Shown here: in pieces, positions 1 to 11,478 of the stretch
Layout of the letters: each line of letters starts with the position of its first letter
How positions within the stretch are numbered: position 1 is the first letter of the stretch
Source: Beroe forskalii
Lineage: Eukaryota > Ctenophora > Nuda > Beroida > Beroidae
DNA length: 64,000 bases
Assembly: GCA_011033025.1 (NCBI GenBank)
Contig: WFMF01000616.1
Location: 1 to 64,000 of the forward strand
Direction of reading: 5' to 3'
Made by a program: the position numbers and the translations under genes
The notes under the pieces: generated by a model
What the model saw: the letters and a program-made list of their open reading frames with translations, nothing else
Database searches by the model: none
What the model was told of the DNA's origin: nothing

Positions 1-169
1 TGTTGATATAATGTTGTAACAGTTATCAGTGTGTGAAATAATTATATTACCTATATTGTTACCTTTATCACCATCTAACTTCTTGTAACCCTTTGTATTG
101 AACTACTGAACTCGATATATTCTATGCTGCATTCTTGTAACCTAATCAGCGTAACATGTAAATAGGGCT

Positions 170-275
170 CCCGACCTAGAGTCCACCCTGTGGGGATCTC
201 CCGACCCAGAGTCCACCCTGGTTTTCAGCCGCCGACCCAGAGTCCCCCGACCCAGAGTCCCCCGACCTAGAGTCC
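170..275. repeat. Short tandem repeat, unit like CCCGACCCAGAGTCC
   Basis: The unit CCCGAC(C/T)(C/T)AGAGTCC occurs about five times with slightly different spacers. It is a local minisatellite in otherwise AT-rich sequence. Confidence 0.7.
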
Positions 276-829
276 TATACCCATTCCGGTTCCATGATCT
301 CAGCTGTGACCGTATACCTTCGATAATGAACTCGGCACCCCTCGTCCATTATCCAACTTACAGTTTATACAGTCTCGGCTGTCGCCTCGACCATATAAGT
401 TGCGGTATACGGTCACCACTTCGACATGTAACTGCTTATGTTGACGCACCCAGTTTAAAATAACCGCTTCTTTCTGTAGGTATACATTTTCCATGATTTT
501 ATCGAACAGTATAAATTGCATTCCTACGGAACCTTTCTTAATGTACAGTGATGTTTAATGTGTATTAGAATTTATTAGGCTAATAAAATGGCCGGTGGAC
601 CCCTCCCCTACTTACCCCTGGGAGAGCATTTAATGACCATGGTTAAGGCTGCGATTTGGACCGTCATCCTGTGTTGAAATACACCCGGCGTGATTCATCG
701 CCTGAAATTGACAAAATACAAAGAAATAGTTATGATGCAATCAACCAAATCAATTACAAGTTACCGAATCATGGTATTATTTTTTTCTTATACAATTGCT
801 TATAATAATATTATATGTAAATCATCAGA

Positions 830-873
830 AAGTTTATTGATAATTACATAATTATGTAATTATCAATAAACTT
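830..873. repeat. 44-bp perfect palindrome
   Basis: The sequence starting AAGTTTATTGATAATTACAT is its own exact reverse complement with no spacer, centred on AATT at about 851/852. It would extrude as a cruciform or fold as a hairpin in RNA. No target duplication is obvious. Confidence 0.9.
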
Positions 874-1804
874 ACGTGAATTCAAGAAAATGACAAAATA
901 CACTGGCACAAAAATTGACCTTACGAACATAATTCACAAAGTCTGCATATTCTTTAGCTTTATCACTGTAGAGAAAATAAATTAAGAATACTGACCTTTG
1001 CATTGAACTTATTTTGAAGACTGTTCTAAGTTCTTGTTGTGATCGGCATTCAGCAGAAGTCAATCGTATGCAGCTGCAGGGTACTTTCAGATGATTCGAA
1101 AATCACCATTTCAGTTCTTCAGTTCTCCACCATGGAGTAATTGTACATTAAATCCATCGCCTAGTGACAATAAAAAATTACATTTATAAATTAATACCAC
1201 TGTTAACAGAAAAGGGACACTGCAGCCTGCAGCACTTATCAGGTAGGATTGAGCACTTTAAATCTTTAAACAATCAATCTATCAATGTTGAGGCGAAAGA
1301 TTTCTGCTCTGAAATTGGGTAAGACAATATTATATATTAGCCGATCGTTAGATAGTTAGATGTTGGCATCATTCCAATTCCACAATTTATTCAAAATTAG
1401 AAATGATTCATATCAAGCATGAAAAAGATTCAAAATTACTGAAAGCTGGACTGATTCAAGAAGTACACCAAGAAAAAGAAGATAGCTGCAAAAATGCAAA
1501 GTTTCATCTTAGAGAGCAAGTTAAAACGTTTAAATGATACGATAAACTTTAAATCAGGAGCTTTCGAAAATCATGTGATTATCGTCGTCAGCTGAAGATG
1601 GAAGGTGAGAGGATGCTTATAAATGAAATGAGTGAAAATAGGGAGTGGGGGAAGGGTGGAGGGTGTGAGTGATCAGGTGACGGGGATAATCAAATACAAT
1701 ATCACTAATAACATAAACAAGAAAAAGTGGTGTCAGTAGTTAGGGGAAGAGGATTCCTGAGTCAGTAGGTCTGAAGGTTGAGGAGATCTTGGGGAGGATG
1801 GGGT

Positions 1805-2194
1805 TCACAGGGTGCTGCACTTTGGAGCGCTGTCTGTTCTGTTCATAGATGGTTTCCTAGTGGCTATGGCAGCCTGTTCTGTCAGGTCTAGGTGGGAGCG
1901 GGAGGGGAGGGACTTGAGGATGTGGATGTCGTTCCAGGCAATGTTGTGTCCAGTGGTGAGGGAGTGATGAGCGGGAGCAGATTTCACTCTGTCTGTAGTG
2001 TCGTCAACTGCGTTATTCAGTCTGTAGCATCTCTCGTGTTCTTTCATTCTGTCGAGGAGGGGGCGGTAGGTCTGTCCGTTGTACTTGGCGGGGCAGTCGA
2101 GGCAGCTGATCTCGTAGATAGTGTTGGGAGTCTGGGAGGAGGGATGAGTAGTCTTTGTCTTGGTGAGGAGTTTCATGAACGTGGCAGCACCCAT
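1805..2194 (-). pseudogene. Penelope-like element GIY-YIG endonuclease fragment
   Basis: This 129-codon minus-strand frame resembles the C-terminal GIY-YIG endonuclease of Penelope-like retroelements. Visible family features are IYEISCLDC, then YNGQT where YIGQT is usual, then an Arg and KEH a few residues on (RMKEH), the SAPAHHSLTTGHNI stretch (family: SAxAxHxxxxxHxI), and a Glu in a terminal helix followed by NRTDS. The Ile-to-Asn change in the YIG motif and the lack of a reverse-transcriptase domain upstream (positions above 2200) argue for a dead 5'-truncated copy. The family assignment is from motif memory; no search was run. Confidence 0.72.
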
Positions 2195-2221
2195 AAAATT
2201 ACATCTCAGCCATGCTAGCAG

Positions 2222-2450
2222 GAAAATAGCAATTCCTCATAAGGATATTGGGGAACAGATATTTCATCTCAGGACACTTTATCTCGCAATATGTCAGCTC
2301 TATGCAAAGATAAGGGTCTCGGTTAGGTAAGGGTTTGGGTTTGGGTTATAACAGGGGTCAGTTAGGGTTTGGGTTATGGTAAGGGTCAGGACAGGGAGAT
2401 GTCCGGAGATAAAATGTCGTGAGATGAGATGTCGCCCACCCAGGATATTA
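2222..2450. repeat. Degenerate GGGTTA/GGGTTTGGG-rich stretch
   Basis: Between about 2310 and 2395 there are scattered GGGTTTGGGTT and GGTTAGG words with interruptions. They are too irregular to be a telomere and are probably part of a dispersed repeat. A CCTAA-rich counterpart occurs at 47600-47690. Confidence 0.4.
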
Positions 2451-2689
2451 GGTGAGTTTGAAGGCTCTTGAAAAAGTCAAGAGATATGCTGATATCACAG
2501 GCAAGGACCTTCACAGTACCTATCAACGATGTCTCTGATTAATAAAAGAATGTGACTAAAAGACGTATAGCAAGTTATTGGTGATTAAATGTTGACATCA
2601 TCCCAGTACTTTTTCTGAGTTTCACATAATTAGATAATTATCGAAATAGGTACTTCAAGAAAGTCTAAAATTATGACCGAAAATTACTG

Positions 2690-3570
2690 ACAGCTTCATA
2701 AATCACAAATGAGATGAAGAATTAAGATCTGAGACGGGCAACGCCCTTACAGTCAAAATCAAAAACTCAGAAGAAAGATTAAAACCATGACTGAAAAGTT
2801 CTTGAAGATCATTCAAAACACTCGACATGAAATGAAGAAAGAATAAATTGATCTGAGACCGGTAACGCCCTCACAGTCACAAGCAACAGCTAAAAAAGAT
2901 TAGAATTTTACTGAAAATGACTGAATTGATTCAAAACACTCGGCATGAAATGAAGAAATTAGAATGCCTAAAGAGCTAAAGATCTAAGAATGTCAACGCC
3001 CTCGCAAGCAACAGCTAATAAGAATCGAAAGATCAAAATCATGACTGAAAATTACTGAAAGATTCAAAACAATCGACATGAAATGAAGAATTAGAAAGAA
3101 TAAAGATCTGAGACCGGCAACGCTCTCACAAACATCAGCTCAGAGGAAAGATAAAAATTTTGACTGAAAATGACTGAAAGAGCGAAAGATTCAAAAGACT
3201 CGACATGAAATGAAGAAAGAATAAAGATCTGAGACCGGTAACGCCCTCACAAGCATCACCTCAGATTTCAGAAGAAAGATTAAAATTGTGACTGAAAATG
3301 ACTGAAAGAGCAAAAGATTCAAAACACTCGACATGTAATGAAGAAAGAAGAAAGAGCTGAGACCGGCAACGCCCCCACAAGCAAAAGCCAAGAAAAAAGA
3401 TTAAAATTATGACCGGAAATTACTGAAAGATTCAAAATACTCGACATGAAGTGAAGAAAGAAGAAGATCGACAACGCCCTCACAAGCAAAAGTCCAGAGG
3501 AAAGATTGAAATCGTGACTGATAATAACTTAGAATTAATCAAAAGCTCATGACCGGCAACACCCACACAC
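2690..3570. repeat. Degenerate tandem repeat, about 100-bp unit
   Basis: About eight imperfect copies of a unit containing GAAAATTACTGAAAGATTC, AAACACTCGACATGAAATGA, AAAGATCTGAGACCGGCAAC and GCCCTCACAAGCA. Spacing varies from roughly 90 to 125 bp. The short open frames through it follow the repeat and are not genes. Confidence 0.8.
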
Positions 3571-3842
3571 CGTAAGCAAGCATTGAACATTTAGCAAACA
3601 CGAGGTGAGAATGTTCTGGAACAAGAGCGCTCGATTATTTGAGCGAGAAAAGATTCGATGTTCGCCGAGGACAGCTTCAAAATTTCACTAAAACGCCCAT
3701 AACTCCCGATCCAAAGCATTTTTTTCCATAATTCTTTTTTTAATTTACAGCTGAGAATGAGATCTTTCCAATGGTGTAACATTTGACAAAAGTTTTTTTC
3801 ATAAGTTTGACTCAATTTGCCCAACCAGACAATTTTTTGCAA

Positions 3843-4290
3843 TATTGGTGCGCGCGCGTCGTTTCGTAGCGCAATACGTTAGCTTATGATAATGACGTAG
3901 TACGCGCTCGACCAATCAGATTGTGCAGCACTTTCTGCTGCACACGATGTTGTATTTCCACCTACCCTCGCCGAAGGCGCAAAGTGACGTCCAAATGTGG
4001 AACGTTGCGCCGCGCGCGCGAGGGTAGGGTAACATCCTACGACGTATAGCCCTGTTTGCGTTGCGCAGTGCGTACACACACTTATGCGGGCTTAGGAAGG
4101 AAGCTCGGCAGCCCGCATGCGCATAAGTTTGCAAAGCACTTTGAAAGCCTGCACAAGTGTGTACTTTGTGTACGTGCCGCCGCGGATTACTCTAACCAGA
4201 GCCCTCTTTTGCGCGCGCCGCGCGCAGTCTTTTCACTCCAATCGGCGTTAGCACCTAGTTAGGTGAACTAAAAGGGGCGCGCGTAAAACT
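3843..4290. mobile_element. GC-rich nonautonomous repeat, same family as 46540-46947
   Basis: A CpG-rich island in AT-rich DNA with inverted words (CTACCCTCGC near 3962 and GCGAGGGTAGG near 4018). The stretch ACGTATAGCCCTGTTTGCGT and then GTACACACACTTATGCGGGC TTAGGAA is shared, with a few changes, with the interior of the terminal-inverted-repeat element at 46540-46947. It is probably a diverged or rearranged MITE copy; I could not define both ends. Confidence 0.5.
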
Positions 4291-5940
4291 AGGAATCTGG
4301 TTAAAGCCAAAAGCAAGCGTAGCGTGTAGATGCAAATGAATTATTAGTTTCATTCGTAAAGAAGCTCCAGGCACGGAATAGAATATAGATGCATGCCATG
4401 CTGTTAGGTGTTTATAAATGAACTAGTTTCATATTGCCAGGCGTTGCCTGGCCTCCTGTGTGCGCCCGACAATGTCTGGCATGTGCATGTGGCAAGTTTT
4501 ATCAATGTCTTGGGAACATAAAATTGATAACACTGCAAGGAATGACTATATTGCTTAAAGTTGGCACCATTCACAAAATTTAAGATGTTTGCTATCAAAG
4601 AATTGTCTTGATCAACTGAAATAAGGAACTTTCCAGCCCAAAGCTGCGGATTAGAAGGAATGTGTGATGAAAAACCGGCAGCTATAGCTGGTTGCAATGG
4701 ATGGTCATGCAGGAGATGTTGTGGAAACTGAAGGTATCTGGATTCATAAGTTCATAAGCAGTGACTGTTGACAATTTTTTTTGATTATTGTCTATGTGAA
4801 AAACGAAATTAATAATAGTTTCGTTTGAATTTTGTTGTTGCAATGGATCATGCCGAAGATAATGTGGACATGTGGGATAAGTGGATTATAGTCTGGTCAG
4901 TATATGCATGTACCCTGCAAAAATTCGTTAACGTATCCCACTATGTTATTTGTGCTTCTTATCATGTTAGAAAACATATAAAACCAGGAGTATTAAAAAA
5001 TACCTTGGGGAAACTCGAAAATTGACCACGCCCTTTTCCGACCGTGGGAAAATTCATGGATCGCAGAACAAAAAATATTTATAGTCATATATAGCATGAT
5101 GGGTGTCTAAACCCATGTTTTTTGGGGCGCTGAATCGATTGCAAGGGTTATTTTGAGTCTCTGACCATCACATAAGCCATAAGTGACCACGCCCACCCTC
5201 TATCGTGGGAATTTTTGAGTCATTTTCACATGATATATTTCCAAATCAAACTGTGGCATGTTAGGTGTCTAAACCCATGTTTTTTGGGACGCTGAATCGA
5301 TTGCAAGGGTTATTTTTAGTCTCTGACCATCATATAAATATAAGTGACCACGCCCACCTTCTATCATGGGAATTTTTGAGTCATTTTCACATGATATATT
5401 TCCAAATCAAACTGTGGCATGTTAGGTGTCTAAACCCATGTTTTTTGGGACGCTGAATCGATTGCAAGGGTTATTTTTAGTCTCTGACTATCACATACGC
5501 CATTAGTGACCACGCCCACCCTTATCGTGGGAATTTTTGAGTCATTTTCACATGATATATTTCCAAATCAAACTGTGGCATGTTAGGTGTCTAAACCCAT
5601 GTTTTTCGAGACGCTGAATCGATTGGAATGGTTATTTTTAGGCTCTGGCCATCAAAAAAGTTATTAGTGATCACGCCCACCTGTGGTCAGAATTTTTGAG
5701 TCAATTCCACGTGATATATTTGCAAGTCAGACTGTGGCACGTTAGGTGTCTGAACTCATGTTTTGAGATGCTGAATCGACTGGAGGGGTTATTTTCAGGC
5801 AATCACATAAGCCATAATTGACCAGGCCATGCCAACCTTTCATCATGGGAATTATGTTAGGAGTCTAAACCCATATTTCTTACTTTCTTAGGACTCTGAA
5901 TCAATTCAAATCGTTAATTTTATATGCTTTAATCATCATA

Positions 5941-7660
5941 ATGGACGTTAAAGAGGACTCCCATCTTCGGCCATATTGCGAGACTTTTTCTTGGCCAAAA
6001 CCAGGGGGGAAATACCAGTTTATAATAGACCTCGCCAGCCTCAGCAAGTACATCAGGAAAGAAGACTTCAAGATGCAGAATCGTCATCAAGCACTAGGTT
6101 CGACGAAATCAGGATGTTTCATGCTGAAGATTGACCTCAAAATGTATACCTACTTCAGGATGCCAATCTGCCAGGACAATCTAGCATTCGTTTGGGGGAA
6201 CGACATATGGACATTAACATGCCTGTGTTTCGGACTATTCCCACTCCCCAGCAGCCATGGAATTTCACCAAGGTCGTAAAACTGCTTTTAGCTTTTCAGC
6301 GGAATTGAGGCGCCCGTAACGTTCGTCGGTCGATCGAATGTAATTGGTTGATCGATCAACTCCATTTGAACAAGTGATGTGTTTTACTGGTCTCTAATGA
6401 CTTGAATCGTGTTTGAATGAGCAATATTTAGTTGTTTCCCTACTAACTCAAAGATTTTCTATTTGAAACACATCAGTCGATCAAATGAAGTTGATCGATC
6501 GACCAATTCCATTTGATCGACCGACAAACGTTACAGGCACCTGGGGCCGATGGGGGCCAATCTGGACGGTTTTTGAGAAAGATGTCTCATCTTCGGCAAT
6601 CACCTGATATCGAGGTAGAGTACCTAAGGTTTGTAGAGAAACAGGAGAAAAGTTCTCGGAACCAGTGCAGGTTATAGCTTTTCTGGGAATGGAGCTGTCT
6701 TCAACAATCATTAGACATGCGATGAATCTTTCCCTCCCTGAAGCAAGAGAAGCTCCTAGCTCAAATTCCGGAGTTTCGAGAAGCAGGAGAGGTTTCAACT
6801 AGGGAAGCTGGGGTGTGGGAAATATCAGTATATCAGTTAAAAGAACTGAATTTTGGAGCAAACTGTTCCTAGTGCTGCGACAGTGAAACAAAACACCAGA
6901 AGATTTTTTGCTGGTCAGGGTCAGTCCTACACCATCAATTAGATCTTAGCAACTCAGAATGAGGAGTATTGTTGGTCCCCAGAAAAACAAAATCTAGAGC
7001 TCATCGTTCCTCCTCTTAGAGGACAAAAACTGGTCATATGTGGAAGCAACACTACCAGTGTGTCATGCATACATTTAATGAAAAAGGAGGAACGAAGAGT
7101 CCTCAACTCTGAAATTTCGCAATACAGATATGAGAACTTGAGAATTAGCCCAAGTACCAGACATGCTGAAAAGGGTGGGCTCTATTCTGTCAGAAGCATG
7201 AAATTGACCCATTCAATACATGTGAGTTGTGACATCAGTCCAATAATGGATTTTTACATGAAATGAAAACAGAGGGAGTGTCATAAATCATAGACTCGTC
7301 AGTCAGCTTAGCAGTTAAAAAATCTGCACTATCCACTTACTTGTCTAGCATTAAGGACAAGAAACTCTCAGATCATGACTTTCATGAAAGCAGCATATAA
7401 GAATCTAATCCACACAGGGCTAGATAATATAACGACGTGGACTGTAAAACAAGTGATAATCAGAGTCAGCGATTCTTCCAACACTGAGCTTTCCATCTTA
7501 GATCAATCCATTAAGACATTATATTTGGAACTATGGGGCATTGGGGCACCAAAGATAACAGTCTGGTCAAAAGATAAAGATGGGGAACTAATTGCTCTTG
7601 ATTTGTCAATAAAGCTGTTCCCCAAACAGCAGAGTTCAGGACCCCCTTACTACCCATGAG
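5941..7660 (+). pseudogene. DIRS-like reverse transcriptase / RNase H remnants
   Basis: The frame at 5941-6279 resembles reverse transcriptases of tyrosine-recombinase (DIRS/Ngaro) retrotransposons: FIIDLASLSKYIRKEDFKM, then MLKIDLKMYTYFRMPI, then LTCLCFGLFPLPSSHG, corresponding to the family blocks VIDLRPLN, KIDLKDAY and LPFGLSxAP. The plus strand near 6670-6800 reads VIAFLGMELSS and MNLSLPEA, matching the usual FLGF..LPxxK segment after the catalytic core. A frame at 7375-7659 could be the degraded RNase H region, which is weaker. The residues after the motif A Asp are altered, there are stops and frameshifts, and no tyrosine recombinase is recognisable. The fragment lies in the unique centre of the 4889-8628 element, so either it was captured or the whole is a rearranged DIRS-type element. 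Confidence 0.6.
6310..6540. mobile_element. 230-bp inverted-repeat insertion (MITE-like) inside the RT remnant
   Basis: About 70-bp arms: GTAACGTTCGTCGGTCGATC at 6316 reads toward TTGATCGATCAACTCC, and the reverse complement, with a few mismatches, lies at 6465-6540. It separates two parts of the DIRS-like reverse transcriptase, so it inserted after that sequence was in place. Confidence 0.75.
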
Positions 7661-9260
7661 AATTATTGTGGCATCTCAGGTCATGGCTAACATTTGTCCT
7701 GTGAGAGCTTCTGAGCATGCATGGTTTACATTAGGAAGAACCAAGAAAATTAGATGGCTATTCAGATCCATAATCCACCACACTTCATTACAAGAAAATT
7801 TCCTCTAAGGTGATTTCCGCCTCAAGGTGAATCACTACATCCATGGATAAAGACATAAAGGAGAAGTTAAACCAATCGACTTAGCGTCACAAAACATGGG
7901 CTTAGACAGTCTAATAGACACCTAACATGCCAAGATTTGATTTGCAAATATAAAATGTGAAAATGACTTATAAATTTCTACCATAAAAGTGGGCGTGGTC
8001 ACTTATAGCTTACGTGATCGTCACAGCCTAAAAATAACCCTTGCAATCGATTCAGCGTCTCAAAAAACATGGTTTTAGACACCTAACATGCCACAGTTCG
8101 ATTTGGAAATGTATCATGTGAAAATGACTCAAAAATTCCCACGATAAGGGTGGGCGTGGTCACTAATAGCGTATGTGATAGTCAGAGACTAAAAATAACC
8201 CTTGCAATCGATTCAGCGTCCAAAAAAACATGGGTTTAGACACCTAACATGCCACAGTTTGATTTGGAAATATATCATGTGAAAATGACTCAAAAATTCC
8301 CACGATAGAGGGTGGGCGTGGTCACTTATGGCTTATGTGATGGTCAGAGACTCAAAATAACCCTTTCAATCGATTCAGCGCCCCAAAAAACATGGGTTTA
8401 GACACCCATCATGCTATATATGACTATAAATATTTTTTGTTCTGCGATCCATGAACTTTCCCATGCTCGGAAAAGGGCGTGGTCAATTTTCGAGTTTCCC
8501 CAAGGTATTTTTTAATACTCCTGGTCTTATATGTTTTCTAACATGATAAGAATCACAAATAACATGGTGGGATACGTTAACGAATTTTTGCACAGATGAG
8601 CTTATTTTTGCATATACTGACCAGACTATTAAGAGGATACTGAAGATTTTGTCCTGTCCAAGTACTAAGGAGTTGACTGTTAACCACTGTGAATCAATTG
8701 GAAAGGATAAACTTGCTGCAATGCTGTGTCAAGCATTTGTTCATATATCAGATATGCACCGTACTGTTCGAGGTTTAGAGGAGGAGAATCATAATATGCA
8801 GGTTAAGCATGATGAGTCGCTGAAGACTTCTCCCTTCAGCCAAATCTCTGATGAGATGGTGGAGCTGCAAAGGAAGCTGATTGAATCTCAGGAAAATGTG
8901 GTACTGCTTCAGAAGCAGTTGCTGGAGTTGAAAGATAAACAGTTGTGTGCAGTCACATCATGTGTAAAGTCATCTGTCCAGGAAACAGTCAAAGAGGAGT
9001 TTAACAGCTACAGCTCAGTTGTGAAGCCAGGACTGCAGGAGCAGACATCAGTGACACCAGCCAGCATTGTGTCTGTAGTTAAGAAAGTTGTGGAGGAGGA
9101 GGACAGGAGTCGGAACATCATGGTATTTGGTCTGGCAGAGGAGGACAAGGAGGACCTCAATGCAAAGATATGTAGCATCATGGAAGTAATTGGAGAAAAA
9201 CCAAAGATGGAGGTGTTTTGAGTGGGCAAGGCTAAGGATGGTAGACCATGCCCTGTCAAG

Positions 9261-9765
9261 ACTCTGTTGATAGAGACTTTGTTGATAAAGAATTTGCTGA
9301 TAAAGATTTTGTTGAAAAAGACTTTGTTGATAAAGACCAGTGTTGATAAAGACTTGATTAAGACTACTGCTCATAAAGTCTACTGTTGATAAAGGCTATA
9401 AGTTGTGGATGTATAAGTTCTTTCCATTTGCCGCTCCATAACTTAACTAGCAATTTATTCATTCTTCACCCCCAGTTTATCATTATGATTTATTAATGTG
9501 GACCACCATTTTTGTGTCATTAACTTAGTTTCGGGTAATTCCCCATGCCTTAGTGTGGTAAGGGTCCTACAGTTCCTTATTCTTTATTTCGTCTATTCTT
9601 TCAGTTTTAAAAAGGGTTTTTATTAACTTATTACGAGATCTATCAGTTTGTTATTTAATTTTGATAAGGGTATGTTATGCCTACGTGAAGAGGCTCGATG
9701 GTATATTAGAGAAAGAAATTTATGCTGTCTAGATTTAATAATAATAATAATAATAATAAAAGGTT
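9261..9765. mobile_element. Nested insertion: GATAAAGACTTTGTT tandem repeat plus a TAA-tailed retroelement end
   Basis: This interrupts the LINE ORF1. It starts with about nine imperfect copies of a 15-18-bp unit (GACTTTGTTGATAAA) at 9261-9400. It continues with non-coding sequence and ends in about eight ATA/TAA trinucleotides at 9736-9760. A simple trinucleotide tail is typical of the 3' end of some LINEs and SINEs, so a 5'-truncated retroelement is likely. Confidence 0.5.
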
Positions 9766-10213
9766 GCCTTGGCCAGTTCCTTGATTGTTTCGGAGGTCAT
9801 TGCTAAGTCTCCCATACTCAGTGAGAAGGACAAGTTTAAAAGTGTTTCCCTGTCTCCCGACAGGTCCTATGATCAGAGGCTTGCACACAGGACTCTTGTT
9901 GTAGAGTTGAAGAGGAAGAGCCTAACAAGCGACATTTCATCAGAAGTGGAATTGTAAACAGTGTTGAGAAGACAATGTGATAGTGTTAATGGCAGTATGC
10001 TATCAACCTGCTGTTAAGTTTTGAATAGCAGTCTGTAGTGCATATGGATCTATGTATACATGGGTTTTTAAACAAATTTGATGAACAATAATTATAGTTA
10101 AATATTTTGAGTACCTTAGTTAGGGTACATGCTAAATGATAAAGTGTGATGAAAGAATTTTTTGACCAATTGAGTTGCTTTATGGCAAAATCATTACATT
10201 ACATTACATTATT

Positions 10214-10462
10214 CTACTTCAAAGCTATTGAGAAGGATGAACTTGCATAAATGATGTGTAAAGCATTTTTCCACTTATCAGAAATGTACAGTCTTGTCAG
10301 AGGGATGGATGAGGAGAGTACTGAAATGCAGGTGAAGCTTGATGACTTACTGAAACCTTCTCCATCAGCCAAGCCAGTGGTGAGATGATTATGTTGCATG
10401 CTGATTGAGTCTCAGGAGAATGTTGTACAGTTTCAGAAGCTGTACCCAGGAGTGACTGCATG
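10214..10462 (+). pseudogene. Second degenerate copy of the LINE ORF1 N-terminal region
   Basis: Translated on the plus strand this parallels 8700-8950: IEKDELA, then a stop where the first copy has A, then MMCKAFFHLSEMYSLVRG, EMQVKLDDLLKPSPS and LIESQENVVQFQK. These align to IGKDKLAAMLCQAFVHISDM, VRGLEEENHNMQVKHDESLK and LIESQENVVLLQKQ. It is a second, more decayed member of the same retrotransposon family. Confidence 0.75.
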
Positions 10463-10555
10463 GGGGACTACTTCATAAAAGTCTAAATTATTATTACAAT
10501 TATTATTAAAAAGCTATCAAAATTTAAACATCCTAAAAGCATCCCAAAAGCATCC

Positions 10556-10700
10556 CAAAAGCTCAGGTGTTGGACTGATGATGCCTGCACACTACTCATC
10601 TTGGTGTTACTCACTAGTATCCTACTGCTCTCCACAGTGCAGTATGCATATGTGTGCAGACCGCTCAATTGACAGAGGCCTTGACAAAGACCGGTGGATT
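10556..10700. repeat. Dispersed repeat shared with 47180-47300, plus a MITE-terminus 21-mer
   Basis: TTGGACTGATGATGCCTG and CTCATCTTGGTGT.ACTCACTA..TCTTACTGCTCT-like words are shared with 47195-47300. Immediately after, GCATATGTGTGCAGACCGCT plus C (21 bases from 10647) exactly equals the left terminus of the inverted-repeat element at 46540-46947. No matching right terminus is seen here, so this is a solo end or a truncated copy. Confidence 0.6.
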
Positions 10701-11478
10701 TCCTCTGCAAGCTTTAAATTTCAATATAAATTCTGTCAAAATGACACAATTTCACCTGTCTTTATCAAGGACTTTTTCAATCAAGCAGTCTGCACACACA
10801 TGGGTTACCTCAAGGGATCATGTTGGTGTTTATGTATGACACATTGTGTGTATATTTAGAAGTAATTAATTAATTAATCAATTTTATGTATGGAGTCATA
10901 GAGAAGTCTTGCTGATTTATGTCTTGAAGAAAGTTTTATTTATGATTTGAATTATTTCAAACATTTTATTCAATTCATTCACAACTTTTACATGTAATTA
11001 CATGTTCATTATCTAAAACATCACTTAAAATACTTCAACTATTCAGACTTCAACTGGTTGGCTGTTGGCCTAATGGCTCTTTTGATCATATTGGCTCTTT
11101 TGATCATATAACTCAAGATTTTTGTGCATTTGACTGAAACACCTATCAACTTAAAACTTTCAGCACAAACTTTCAGCACAATCCAAAAGGCGTGTATAGA
11201 TGTTAGGCTTGATCTAGGTTTTAAATTCAGCGCACTAGGGGTCTAGGGAAGTTCAATGTTTTGAGAAACATGACTAAGGTAGACAATTTCTAATTCGCCA
11301 AATATAACACTCCAGTCTTGGTCATCAGAACCCTAATTTAAAATCAAAACTGAACTGCAGCCTCAGATATTTGAAATATTAATATATTGGTATATTGAAA
11401 TATTAATATATTGGTAACAAAATATCAACATAAAAGCAGGATGTTTGAAACATTACTGTCAATGTTTCAAATGTTACA

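Larger units (their letters stand above)
1..1804. other. Gene-free AT-rich left edge
   Basis: No convincing coding exon is visible on either strand; the open frames here are short and show no recognisable domain. Two structures stand out and are listed separately: a small GC-rich tandem repeat near 170-275 and a 44-bp perfect palindrome at 830-873. Confidence 0.5.
4889..8628. mobile_element. 3.74-kb element with long terminal inverted repeats and TTA target duplication
   Basis: The left end TAGTCTGGTCAGTATATGCA is mirrored by TGCATATACTGACCAGACTA at the right end. The flanking 3 bp are TTA on both sides (4886-4888, 8629-8631). The inverted arms (about 4889-5770 and 7880-8628) are themselves built of about 160-180-bp tandem subunits containing CATGTTAGGTGTCTAAACCC, GCTGAATCGATTGCAAGGGT and GTGACCACGCCCACC; the left arm has four to five subunits and the right arm about four. 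The interrupted LINE reading frame is continuous if the element and one TTA are removed, which fixes the borders. TTA duplications are typical of PIF/Harbinger transposons, but no transposase is visible, so the class is inferred only. Confidence 0.85.
4843..9980 (+). pseudogene. LINE ORF1 (non-LTR retrotransposon), interrupted twice
   Basis: The ORF1-type protein begins at ATG 4843, is cut at 4888 by the element at 4889-8628, and resumes in frame at 8632. It runs with coiled-coil-like Glu/Gln/Leu-rich sequence to a SRNIMVFGLAEEDKEDL block, which is the RRM-like region typical of LINE ORF1 proteins. At 9219-9221 a TGA stands where Arg would be expected before VGKAKDGRPCPVK, consistent with CpG decay of CGA. 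From 9261 to about 9765 another insertion intervenes. The C-terminal part then continues (FKSVSLSPDRSYDQR, LVVELKRK) and, after a one-base frameshift near 9925, reaches NKRHFIRSGIVNSVEK and a stop at 9978. No reverse-transcriptase ORF2 follows. RNA-binding chaperone role is family knowledge; this copy is dead. Confidence 0.75.

Noticed and set aside
2310-2395. Internal telomere tract
   Set aside because: GGGTTA-like words are irregular and interrupted; there is no run of identical hexamers.
6481-6798. 105-codon minus-strand frame
   Set aside because: It is the antisense of the DIRS-like remnant (plus strand VIAFLGMELSS) and a nested inverted repeat.
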